From IMG/VR virus record IMGVR_UViG_3300042560_000226, positions 1 through 35,574 of that record: a stretch of 35,574 nucleotides of DNA; one strand, written 5' to 3'. Below are positions 12,070-19,593 of this stretch, in pieces. Each line of letters begins with the position of its first letter. The first letter of the stretch is position 1. This DNA comes from a virus. A program made the position numbers and the translations under genes. The notes below the pieces were generated by a model that was not told where the DNA came from, ran no database searches, and saw nothing but the letters and a program-made list of their open reading frames with translations.

Positions 12070-12809
12070 CCGTACTTGCGCTTGAGGTAGTCCATGCGCA
12101 GCGGCATGAGGTCGTAGTCGCCCTTGCGCACGCCGTTCAGCACGACGATGCCCGACCACTCGGTGGCTTGCACGTCGTTGGGTCGGTAGCCTTCGTAGTC
12201 CAGGTAGAAGCGCCCCGCGACAAGACCGTGCTTCACATGGTCTGGGTATTGTTTGCTCGCGTACAGGAAGCCCTGCTGGTGCCCCTGCACGAACGACGCT
12301 CCGATGTTGTTGAGGCGGCTCACGATGGTGCCGCCTATCGGCTTCCCGCTAAACGGGTTCGGGAAATAGTGACAGTATTTGATCCCGTCAATCTCCACGA
12401 TCTTGAGGAACTTGTGCCGCTCCCAGTCGAGCGTCTGACAGTTCTGGGAGCCGATGATGCCCTTCCACTTTGGATCGTTGCTCGAGATACGGTTCGCACG
12501 GTTCTCGTGGTTGCCCTCCAAGAATACCCTGCGCGGCTGCCACGTCTTGCTGCGCGACTTTCTGAAACACGCATCCATTATGCGAAATGCCGCATTACCC
12601 GCGTCGATGTCTTCCTGGTAGCGAGCGCCTTCTAACTCGGCGCTGCCCTTCTCGGCGTGGCTGTTGAGCGAGGGCAAGTCCCAGAAGTCGCCTAAACACA
12701 CCACCACGTCGGGGCGGTAGTCTAGGATCGCCTCGGCGGCCCACTTGAGATGCTCTGTCTTTGACCCCGGCTTGATCTGCACGTCGGGGATGATGAGGTG
12801 GCGCTTCAT
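12066..12809 (-). CDS. Calcineurin-like metallophosphoesterase
   Basis: A 247-residue protein with the family metal-binding series: PDVQ (Asp9, in place of the usual DxH), CLGDFWD (Asp41), GNHE (Asn100-His101), His147 (YCHYF) and GHQQG (His177). Such enzymes hydrolyse phosphomono- or diesters on nucleotides, nucleic acids or phosphoproteins. In DxQ versions one metal ligand is changed, which occurs in several phage members. It is the last gene of the leftward unit and starts overlapping the HExxH gene (ATGA). Its place behind the lysis genes is not typical of a structural role. Substrate unknown. Confidence 0.82.
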   Translation of the reverse strand: MKRHLIIPDVQIKPGSKTEHLKWAAEAILDYRPDVVVCLGDFWDLPSLNSHAEKGSAELEGARYQEDIDAGNAAFRIMDACFRKSRSKTWQPRRVFLEGNHENRANRISSNDPKWKGIIGSQNCQTLDWERHKFLKIVEIDGIKYCHYFPNPFSGKPIGGTIVSRLNNIGASFVQGHQQGFLYASKQYPDHVKHGLVAGRFYLDYEGYRPNDVQATEWSGIVVLNGVRKGDYDLMPLRMDYLKRKYG

Positions 12810-13171
12810 TCCATCGTCGTGAGCATCTGCTGCAACAAATGCCCAAGCCTGTCCACGAATTGCTCGTCACGGGAGAGGTCGTCGGTCTTTGGGATAGGCC
12901 CATACCCTGCCACGTCCAGAATGGCGTGGATCGCCTCATGCGCCCACACCTGCTGCCGTGCGCTGCCCTTGACCGTGCTGATGATTTCGATGCGGTTCTT
13001 TTCGGGCAGCCAAATGCCAATGCAGTCCTTGCCATGCCGCCACTTACCACGCGGCACGGTGCGCACCTCAATGGTGTGACCGGCTAGTTGGAACTTTTTG
13101 GGGATTCCGTCGTCGCGGACGGGGAGGCCCACTTCTGCAACGCCCTCAGTCTCGCGCTTACTTCGTCGCAT
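12806..13171 (-). CDS. Small HExxH zinc-metallopeptidase-like protein
   Basis: A 121-residue protein with HEAIHAILD (His78, Glu79, His82), the zincin signature, and a downstream Glu at about 103 in SRDEQFVDRL that could be the third ligand. This resembles ImmA/IrrE- or SprT-like metallopeptidase cores found in phages. There is no signal peptide, so it should be cytoplasmic. The N-terminal ~30 codons overlap the spanin gene; a downstream GTG or TTG could be the true start. It is coupled to the metallophosphoesterase. Peptidase activity is unproven and the target unknown. Confidence 0.62.
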   Translation of the reverse strand: MRRSKRETEGVAEVGLPVRDDGIPKKFQLAGHTIEVRTVPRGKWRHGKDCIGIWLPEKNRIEIISTVKGSARQQVWAHEAIHAILDVAGYGPIPKTDDLSRDEQFVDRLGHLLQQMLTTME

Positions 13172-13578
13172 TGGTACGCGAGCTCTCGGAGGGCTTCAAG
13201 ATCGCCTCGAGCCGTTCCTGAAAGGCCCCGGGAGAGGGCGGCGATTCCATCAGGATCGCTGGCGGCTGCGCCGGGGGCGGGCACTGGAGCGGTTTCGTCG
13301 AAGCACACGCGGACAGGCTCACCGCGAGGGCGGCGCCGCAAACTTGCAATCTCTTTGGAATATGCACCTACTGCCTCCTCGGCACGTCGCCGCTCGGCCC
13401 GCTCATTTTCCAACGTGGCCGCGAGGTTATCACGTTCACTTAATGCCTTGTCAAGCATGGGTCGCACCTCATTGCGCCCACGTTCAATGAGCGAATTGCC
13501 GACCCATAAGCCGGCACCGATGACCGTCAAGGAGATGACGATCAGCGGCGCCTGCTTCAACAGCCACGCTTGGATCAT
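13084..13578 (-). CDS. Rz-like inner-membrane spanin
   Basis: A 164-residue protein with one N-terminal membrane helix (LIVISLTVIGAGLWVGNSLI, residues about 12-31). A long charged coiled-coil follows (residues 32-85) and then a periplasmic C-terminal region. This is the type II inner-membrane spanin layout. A lipoprotein gene is nested in the +1-type frame within it, as in the classical Rz/Rz1 pair. It overlaps the holin stop (ATGA). Together with Rz1 it should fuse inner and outer membranes in the last lysis step, implying a Gram-negative host. Confidence 0.82.
   Translation of the reverse strand: MIQAWLLKQAPLIVISLTVIGAGLWVGNSLIERGRNEVRPMLDKALSERDNLAATLENERAERRRAEEAVGAYSKEIASLRRRPRGEPVRVCFDETAPVPAPGAAASDPDGIAALSRGLSGTARGDLEALRELAYQCDEVSARLRALQKWASPSATTESPKSSN
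13158..13367 (-). CDS. Rz1-like outer-membrane lipoprotein spanin (embedded in Rz)
   Basis: A 69-residue product, entirely inside the Rz gene in another frame. It has a basic start, a hydrophobic signal segment and a lipobox LSAC with Cys21 as the predicted lipidated residue. A proline-rich mature part follows (CPPPAQPPAILMESPPSP), as in known Rz1 proteins. The nested arrangement, size and lipobox make this a confident call despite the lack of a visible strong ribosome site. Confidence 0.8.
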   Translation of the reverse strand: MHIPKRLQVCGAALAVSLSACASTKPLQCPPPAQPPAILMESPPSPGAFQERLEAILKPSESSRTNATK

Positions 13579-13769
13579 TTAGCCGAGAGCGGCTGCGTCG
13601 TGATCGCGCGCAAAGCAATGTTCGCCATCGCGCCAGCGGCGAGCACCGCCGCCGCCACCTGCGCGCCAAAGAGCGTGGTCAGATGCGCGCCGATAAGTTC
13701 CAGCCCACCGAGCACGGCGAGCAGGACGTTCCACCAGACGGTCTTGGATTTCAATGCACCTTTAAGCAT
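13575..13769 (-). CDS. Holin-like protein, two membrane spans
   Basis: A 64-residue protein with two hydrophobic helices (VWWNVLLAVLGGLELIGAHL and AQVAAAVLAAGAMANIALRA) joined by a short turn and with a basic N-terminus. It lies directly between endolysin and spanins. It resembles the small DUF7940-type phage membrane proteins. A GAGG ribosome site lies inside the end of the endolysin gene. It is the best holin candidate: it should form the inner-membrane lesion that starts lysis. Confidence 0.75.
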   Translation of the reverse strand: MLKGALKSKTVWWNVLLAVLGGLELIGAHLTTLFGAQVAAAVLAAGAMANIALRAITTQPLSAK

Positions 13770-13772
13770 GGT

Positions 13773-14261
13773 CTATGCCTCGTTGTTGCTCGACTTGATA
13801 TGCGCCGCCGCGATAACGGGCAGCGTGTGATGCGGAGGAGGAGCCCCCGGCGGCCAACGGAACCCGATGACCCTATCCTTGTCAAAGGGCACCACGCTGA
13901 CGCGGTTGCCTTGGTTGCCGCCTAGCGTGAAGATACGGCCATTGACGTCGACCGCCGTGACGAACCCAACGTGTCCGCCGCCCTTGCGGTCATAGACCAC
14001 AATAGCGCCAACCTCCGGCCCTACGAGCTGGCTGCCGTACGCGCCCCACGCCTTGGCCCTATACCAGTGCTTGGGCCGCTCATAACCCGCCTCCTGCATC
14101 ACAGCGGCCACGAACACGCCGCACCATGGCGTCTCGTCGTCCGACCACCACGCCTTGAGGCTACGCAGCCAGCGCGAGATCACCGGCGCAGTCGCCTTGC
14201 CGGGTATCTCGGCGACGCCACGGTAGCGGCGCGCGAGGGTGAGCCAGGAGGGTTCGCTCAT
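13773..14261 (-). CDS. Endolysin, NlpC/P60-CHAP-type (TIGR02594-like)
   Basis: A 162-residue cell-wall hydrolase. Cys47 in ETPWCGVFV, His97 in GGGHVGFV and Asn116 in LGGNQGNRV give the Cys-His-polar triad of papain-like peptidoglycan amidases/peptidases; the pattern matches the TIGR02594 group. No signal peptide, so export depends on the holin. The ATG overlaps the stop of the long ejection-type gene, and the holin gene starts 3 nt after its stop. Confidence 0.82.
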   Translation of the reverse strand: MSEPSWLTLARRYRGVAEIPGKATAPVISRWLRSLKAWWSDDETPWCGVFVAAVMQEAGYERPKHWYRAKAWGAYGSQLVGPEVGAIVVYDRKGGGHVGFVTAVDVNGRIFTLGGNQGNRVSVVPFDKDRVIGFRWPPGAPPPHHTLPVIAAAHIKSSNNEA

Positions 14262-15925
14262 TGGCCTGCCAGAAGCCCAGCCGGCGCGCCATAGGTCAGC
14301 GCAGACCGAGTGGCACTAGACAGCATGGCTCGGCGTAGCGGGTCGTTCTGCACTCCGCGCAAGATGTAGTCACGCAGCGCCGGGTTCTGGTAGGCGCGCG
14401 CTGCAGCAGCCGGAGCGCCCAAGCCAAGCAGACCGCCGGCAATAGCCATCGTCGCAGCATCGCTCGGAGTCTCACCCTGCGTCACACCATACGCTGCGCC
14501 AGCAAGCCCCGGTGCGAGTGCCTGTCCATAGGTCTGCAGTGCAGCTCGAGGAGCCGTGCCAGACTGAGGGAACGCATCGCGAACGGTCATGGCGCTACGC
14601 GCCAATCGCGCCATATCAGCGTCACCGCGATTCATCAGCGCAGCACCACGCTCACGCTTCGTGGAGGTGGCCGAGGCAAGCCTAGGGATGTTGATGTCGC
14701 CTGTCTCGGTAAGCCCAACGGCATCTTTAATCTTCATCAAGTTTCTGTATTGCTTGCGAGCAAGTTTCAGCGCATCGGCGTCTGCTTTTCCAGCGGTACG
14801 CTCAAGCGCGGAATCTACCGTCTCTCGCAACTGCTTTGATACGCCAGCCAGCGCAGGGTTTTTCCCCATATCAGCAGCGAGCGTGCGAATTCTCTGGTAC
14901 GCCTCACCGCTAATGCGGTCCTGGTCATCCAACTTGCTCAAAATGTTGTTAATTTGATTTCTTAACGGAGCAAGTTGCGCCGGCTCTAGTGACATTGACG
15001 CGCTTTCTTCAAGGGCGGCCAATTCAGATACCATCTGATTGTCAACCTTGACCTTGTTGCGCTTGGCGATGTCGTCCATAACGCTGCCGATGCGATCATC
15101 GGCGCGAGACAGCACCTCTGGTACTGCTGCATCGCCTTGTTCGCCGATCAACTTCAGCGCAGCGCGATTAAATGCCGTCTGAGTCGCCTCTTGCCCCTTC
15201 TTCATGGCGCCAGCCGAAATTGGGTTGTCGGTCAAGAAGCGTCGCACCATGCGCAGATTCTCTGACCCGGCCTGCTCGGCGATGTCAACCGGAACACCGG
15301 CTTTCTCAAGGCGCGAAACGGCTTTGGCGACTTGCGGTGTGGCCTGACTCGTGGTCGGCTGTGCAAGGCGAGAAAGTCCGCGAGCAGCGGCCTGTCCAGC
15401 CATGCCGCCGATTGCGCCGATCCCGACGTTGAGCGAACGTTCATCTTGAGTTCCAACCGGCTGCACGGCGCCCATCGTGCCGCCGACTGCAGCAGCGCCG
15501 GCAAGCGTGCGCGGCGCGCTAACGGCTTGCCCGATTCGCCCTGCTGCGCCACCTACGCGGCCAAGGGCTGCGCCTGGTAGAAGCATCGTGCCAAGTGATC
15601 CGGCCATGTAGCCGAGTTGTCCTGCGCCACTTTCCATAAATGGCGCAGCCTCAGCGGCGCGAACGTCCTGCTCTGCGCGAAGTCGTGCGACCGTCTGCGG
15701 AGATACCGCGCCAAGCGCAGCACCGGCCTCAGCGCCGAGTTGGCGCAAGCCGTATCCAATGTCAGTAACAGACTGCAGCGCGCCGCGGCCAAATCGCTCT
15801 GCTGCGCCCATTTGCGGGGCGGCTCTTGGGGCTTCCATCTTTTTGATTTCGGCCTCAATCTCGGCAGGGCTCATGGAGTCCGGGAACGTGACTCGGCCAA
15901 CCCCTTCAATAAATACCGTAGGCAT
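14258..15925 (-). CDS. Probable internal virion / DNA-ejection protein (555 aa)
   Basis: A long Ala/Gly-rich helical protein. It has several amphipathic or hydrophobic Gly/Ala stretches (LGYMAGSLGTMLLPGAALG and GLAGAAYGVTQG) and a long coiled-coil-like middle (residues about 200-430). The N-terminus (PTVFIEGVGRVTFPDSMSP) is like short domains found at the start of phage ejection or internal proteins. No enzymatic motif is seen. Position between the S74/390-residue pair and lysis, plus composition, suggests a protein ejected with DNA to cross the host envelope. The assignment is by architecture, not by a named family. Confidence 0.5.
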   Translation of the reverse strand: MPTVFIEGVGRVTFPDSMSPAEIEAEIKKMEAPRAAPQMGAAERFGRGALQSVTDIGYGLRQLGAEAGAALGAVSPQTVARLRAEQDVRAAEAAPFMESGAGQLGYMAGSLGTMLLPGAALGRVGGAAGRIGQAVSAPRTLAGAAAVGGTMGAVQPVGTQDERSLNVGIGAIGGMAGQAAARGLSRLAQPTTSQATPQVAKAVSRLEKAGVPVDIAEQAGSENLRMVRRFLTDNPISAGAMKKGQEATQTAFNRAALKLIGEQGDAAVPEVLSRADDRIGSVMDDIAKRNKVKVDNQMVSELAALEESASMSLEPAQLAPLRNQINNILSKLDDQDRISGEAYQRIRTLAADMGKNPALAGVSKQLRETVDSALERTAGKADADALKLARKQYRNLMKIKDAVGLTETGDINIPRLASATSTKRERGAALMNRGDADMARLARSAMTVRDAFPQSGTAPRAALQTYGQALAPGLAGAAYGVTQGETPSDAATMAIAGGLLGLGAPAAAARAYQNPALRDYILRGVQNDPLRRAMLSSATRSALTYGAPAGLLAGQ

Positions 15926-17097
15926 TATTGGTTCCTCGCCGGAATAAGTTTTCCGTTTCTGTAAATGTAATCAGTTCCGCCAGCAGGCACTTGTGGCGCT
16001 TCGCCAATTTCTGCCATACCAGCGGCAAGACGAACCTGATCTCTAAGGCTTTTAAGAATCTCACGATTATTTTCAGCACTCTGTCCAAGCTCTGGAAGCT
16101 GAAGACCGTACTGTCTCTGCTCAAAATCAGATAGCGCGCCCTCGCCAGGAATGCGCAGCGCAGTCCTCAAGGCAGAAGAAAGTTGCTGTCGATAAGACTC
16201 AAACAACTTAGCATCTTGAGAGTCAAACACACGGCTCAGAGTGCCGACCACACCAAGAGGGCCGCCGGTACGCACCTTGTTTAATTGGCTGTCAATCTTT
16301 GTCGCTATTGCGTCCACTCTGCTTACCGCCGTGCTTTTACCCGCTTGTCCAGCTCGTTGCGCGGCAGGAACGGCAGATAAAACCTTGATCTGGCCGGTCT
16401 GCGTATCAAGTTGCGCTGACGTGCCTTCTGGCAAGTTAGCCTGCTTAATTTCTTCCGGTGATAGCACTCTAAATCGCGATGAGGGCGGTGCGACTGGCGC
16501 AGTACCCGGAGCCCTGCCTGCAGTAGACGCTCTCGCAGTAGCGGGAGGAACAGCACTTGGCGGGCGCGAAAATTCACCCGTCAACGGATTGTAAACAGAC
16601 CCGCCGACCGTTCTACCAGATACGCCTTCTTGCGCCAACTTCACCAAGTCTGGGGCAAGCGCGGCCACGTCACGCCCGACTTGCGTGCCGTACATCATTC
16701 CAAGCGCCTCCCGAGCGGACTCGGCAGACGGCGTGCGACGCGCCATGAGTGGCGTAGCAGGGCCGCCCTCAACATCTTCGATCATGGTGCCAGTGCGCCC
16801 GCCAAGGATGCGACTAGAGATGTCGGGAAGCGCGGCATCTGCAGCGGCTTGCCTTTCCCTTGCTCTGCGCGTCTCTAGTCTAGAGCCAACGTCTTGCGCT
16901 ACTTGCCGGATTCCAGCGAGCGGACTTGTCTCACGAGCCATCGCATCAAATACAGCCATTGCCGCCTGGTTCCTGATTGCAGCTCGCTCTTCATCTGACA
17001 GCTTGCTCAAATCCTCGCCAAGAAGCCCACCGATATTTCTTTCGATGTTTTTTCCAGCTTTATCGCGAAGCCCGCGAAGCATATCTAACAGTGCCAT
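15925..17097 (-). CDS. Virion-associated protein of unknown role (390 aa)
   Basis: A mostly helical, Arg/Ala-rich protein with a Pro/Ala low-complexity stretch around residues 175-205. A helical C-terminal domain ends in GGTDYIYRNGKLIPARNQ, a tail seen on many phage internal proteins. It sits in a row with the S74 repeat protein and the long ejection-type protein, with a one-base overlap (TAATG) to the latter. Likely an internal or ejected component; function unproven. Confidence 0.5.
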   Translation of the reverse strand: MALLDMLRGLRDKAGKNIERNIGGLLGEDLSKLSDEERAAIRNQAAMAVFDAMARETSPLAGIRQVAQDVGSRLETRRARERQAAADAALPDISSRILGGRTGTMIEDVEGGPATPLMARRTPSAESAREALGMMYGTQVGRDVAALAPDLVKLAQEGVSGRTVGGSVYNPLTGEFSRPPSAVPPATARASTAGRAPGTAPVAPPSSRFRVLSPEEIKQANLPEGTSAQLDTQTGQIKVLSAVPAAQRAGQAGKSTAVSRVDAIATKIDSQLNKVRTGGPLGVVGTLSRVFDSQDAKLFESYRQQLSSALRTALRIPGEGALSDFEQRQYGLQLPELGQSAENNREILKSLRDQVRLAAGMAEIGEAPQVPAGGTDYIYRNGKLIPARNQ

Positions 17098-17119
17098 TTT
17101 TTATCTCCGAAGGTCTGCT

Positions 17120-19216
17120 TTACTTGGCTCGCGGCTTGCGCGAATTGCCCTTACTTACTTTGGCATCAAGCTCCTTGACAGCCTCAGTAAGCAACCCAAT
17201 CATCTGCGGAACCCCAACACGACGCATACCGTCTTCGCCGCTTGATACGGCTTTTGGCATGACTTTTTCTACGCTTTGAGCGGAAACACTCATATCTTCT
17301 TTTTCATCATCTTCGTATTCGTCGTCTTTCCAGTCAAACTCAATACCCTCAACACGCTTAATTTTGTCTAATGGGTTTTTAATCGGGCTCGCATTTTCTT
17401 TAAGCCGCATATCTGACTTAAATGGCTGCCATCCAAGTCCTGCGGCAGTTCCAAGAGCAGTCCCAAAAGCTGAGAACGGGCTCGTTGTTCCGGTGGTTGT
17501 TCCCGTCTGAGTAACGTTGTACGGGCTCACCTGAATCGCACCCTGCCGAATCGCAAGCTGCTGGAGCGGGAACTGCTGCCGACGCAAGTCCTCCTCACGC
17601 TGCGCGTTGAGGAACTGCTGGTAGAGCTGCTGCTGCGCGCCACCGATGCCCATCAGCGCCGACGCGGCACCGTAGCGATTCTGCTGCGCCAACTGACCAA
17701 AGTCGGCCAACTGACGACCGGCACCGAGCTGGAACTCAGCGCCTTGCAGACCGGCGGCCTGATTACGCGCGGCAGCGTCTAGCATCGCCTGCACGTTGAA
17801 CTGTTGCGCCGTGGAGCCCATGCGCTGCGCCTCGAGCATCGCTTGCTGGTTACGCGAGGCAGCGTCCAGCATCGCCTGCTGGTTCGCCTGCTCTGCCGTG
17901 AGCCCAGCGCGCATATAAGACTCAATCGCCGCCTGATTAGCGCGATCCGCCTCAAGCCCCGCCTGTACGTTCGTGGTCTCAGCGGTAAGCCCAAGACGCT
18001 GCGCCTCTTGCACGGCGGCCTGATTGCGAGACGCCGCGTCCATCTGCGCACGCTGGTTCGCCTCTTCGGCAGAGAGTCCTGCGCGCATATAAGCCTCGAC
18101 GGCGGCTTGGTTAGCACGCGCCGCCTCAAGACCAGCCTGCACATTGGCCTGCTCTGCCGTGAGTCCGAGCCGCTGCGCCTCCTGCATCGCCTGCTGGTTC
18201 GCAAGCGAGGCACGCATCTGCGCGTCCACGTTCGCCTGCTCGGCGGTGAGCCCAAGGCGTCTAAGCTCAAGGTCGCGCTGCTGGTTCGTGATCTGCCCGC
18301 GCTGCGCAAGCTCCATCACATTCTGCGTCGCCGCTTGGTTGGCAAGCGCCGCCTCCTGCTCGCGGCCCACGTCAGCCTGTCGCAAGGCAGCCGCCTCGCG
18401 GAAGGCTTGAGCGCGCTGCTCGGCGACAAACCGATTACGCTCACGCGCCGACTCTCCTGCAGCAATCCCGGCCTCAATGGCCTGTCGAGAACCACCGAAG
18501 GCACGCGCTGCGGTAGCGCGACGACCGACCTCTGCCTGTCGTGCGCGATCTGCGCGGTCAATATCTCCAAGTCCGGCCTCAATAACGGCCTGCTCGTAGG
18601 GGTTCATGTACCGGCCAAGGTCTTGCCCTAGGAACGAAGCGCCACGCACTGTCGGCGCAGCGCCCGGTGCAGCAATCTCTCTGGCGGCGAACGTGGTGCC
18701 TACTCGACCTGCCGAGACTCGCTCAGGCGCGAAGGTCGTTCCGACGCGACCGGCAGAGATACGCTCTGGGCCACGGGCGAGCGACGCGCCAATGTCTCGC
18801 GCCGCAATACGCTCCGGCGCAAACTGCGTGCCGACGCGTCCCGCCTGGATCATTTGCGGCCCACGAGCAAGCGCACCACCAATTCGCTCGGCGCTAATCG
18901 GCGCGGCACCGAATTCTGTGCCGACTTGACCAGCCGACACTCGCTCTGGCTGGTATCCCATAAGGCCCATCGCGCTACGCGCAGCAGCCTCTACCTCTGG
19001 GACGAACCCACCCTCTTGTGCAATACGCCGTGTCGCTTCCTCTCCGGCCATGTAATCACGCGTGAACGGCGCGACCATCATGCCACGGTACGGCTCATAC
19101 GGGATTGCCGCGACCTGCTCCGCAAACTGGAGGTTTCCCAGTACGCGGTTATAGATCTGCGGATCAATCTCCGTCTTGGAGGTCTCGGTTTTCTTGGATC
19201 TAAACAGTTTGCTCAT
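17120..19216 (-). CDS. Repeat-rich structural protein with C-terminal S74 chaperone domain (698 aa)
   Basis: Three regions are visible. Residues about 60-165 hold degenerate 14-16-residue repeats of the type RVGTTFAPERISAG. Residues 320-493 are six exact-length 29-residue repeats (R-x-GLTAEQAN core, RNQAA near the end). The C-terminus from about residue 600 has SDMRLKEN, then VEGIEFDWK and QSVEKVMPKAV, typical of the Peptidase S74 intramolecular chaperone. That domain usually trimerises fibres and cleaves itself off at the Ser of the SDxRLK motif. A fibre or spike, or a long helical ejection-related protein, is likely. The start overlaps the preceding gene by 4 bases. Confidence 0.72.
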   Translation of the reverse strand: MSKLFRSKKTETSKTEIDPQIYNRVLGNLQFAEQVAAIPYEPYRGMMVAPFTRDYMAGEEATRRIAQEGGFVPEVEAAARSAMGLMGYQPERVSAGQVGTEFGAAPISAERIGGALARGPQMIQAGRVGTQFAPERIAARDIGASLARGPERISAGRVGTTFAPERVSAGRVGTTFAAREIAAPGAAPTVRGASFLGQDLGRYMNPYEQAVIEAGLGDIDRADRARQAEVGRRATAARAFGGSRQAIEAGIAAGESARERNRFVAEQRAQAFREAAALRQADVGREQEAALANQAATQNVMELAQRGQITNQQRDLELRRLGLTAEQANVDAQMRASLANQQAMQEAQRLGLTAEQANVQAGLEAARANQAAVEAYMRAGLSAEEANQRAQMDAASRNQAAVQEAQRLGLTAETTNVQAGLEADRANQAAIESYMRAGLTAEQANQQAMLDAASRNQQAMLEAQRMGSTAQQFNVQAMLDAAARNQAAGLQGAEFQLGAGRQLADFGQLAQQNRYGAASALMGIGGAQQQLYQQFLNAQREEDLRRQQFPLQQLAIRQGAIQVSPYNVTQTGTTTGTTSPFSAFGTALGTAAGLGWQPFKSDMRLKENASPIKNPLDKIKRVEGIEFDWKDDEYEDDEKEDMSVSAQSVEKVMPKAVSSGEDGMRRVGVPQMIGLLTEAVKELDAKVSKGNSRKPRAK
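17738..18259 (-). repeat. Six tandem 87 bp (29-residue) coding repeats
   Basis: The six units encode 29 residues each with no length change. Shared positions are R-x-G-(L/S)-(T/S)-A-(E/Q) at the start, N at position 10 and (R/A)NQ near positions 20-22. Units 2 and 4 resemble each other (LEA-RANQAA), and units 3 and 5 resemble each other (DAASRNQ), giving a 58-residue higher-order pattern. Confidence 0.8.
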
Positions 19217-19593
19217 AGTCTTTTTTCCAGCACGACCGCCGTGCGTCTGTATCCTTCAAGCGCCCGCTGCCAGCCGGGGCGTCCCATAATTAGCATCGTG
19301 TCGCAGTTGATGTGCCGCGCCCACTCCTCAATGACCGGACGGATGATCTTGTCAATCTCCTCTAAATCTCCGGCACCGATGATGACCGTCAGTTGCTTAA
19401 GTCGCGGGAACACGTCCACGGTCGTGATGACGCATGAGTTTTCCGACGACCAGAACTGGTACTCGCCGGCCTTGATGCCCTCAATCACGTCAGCGTAATT
19501 GAGTTGGCCGTAGTTGTGCCCCAGCGCACGCTCGATTAGCTCTCGGAATGGGGCGATATACTCCAACCCCTCAACGTCCTCTGTGCTAATCAT
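19213..19593 (-). CDS. Small GNAT-like phage protein (126 aa)
   Basis: A compact alpha/beta protein: helix (APFRELIERALGH), strand (CVITTVDVFPRLKQLTVIIG), helix (IDKIIRPVIEEWARHI), strand (CDTMLIMGR) and a final GWQRALEGYRRTAVVLEKRL. This resembles small acyltransferase-fold proteins beside tail genes of short-tailed phages. An acetyl-CoA loop is not convincing, so it may be a fold-only structural or assembly factor. It overlaps both neighbours by 4 bases. Confidence 0.5.
   Translation of the reverse strand: MISTEDVEGLEYIAPFRELIERALGHNYGQLNYADVIEGIKAGEYQFWSSENSCVITTVDVFPRLKQLTVIIGAGDLEEIDKIIRPVIEEWARHINCDTMLIMGRPGWQRALEGYRRTAVVLEKRL

Noticed and set aside
17804-18631. A 275-codon plus-strand frame with repeated Leu/Arg blocks
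   Set aside because: It mirrors the 29-residue repeat region of the minus-strand S74 protein; the repetition comes from that gene.
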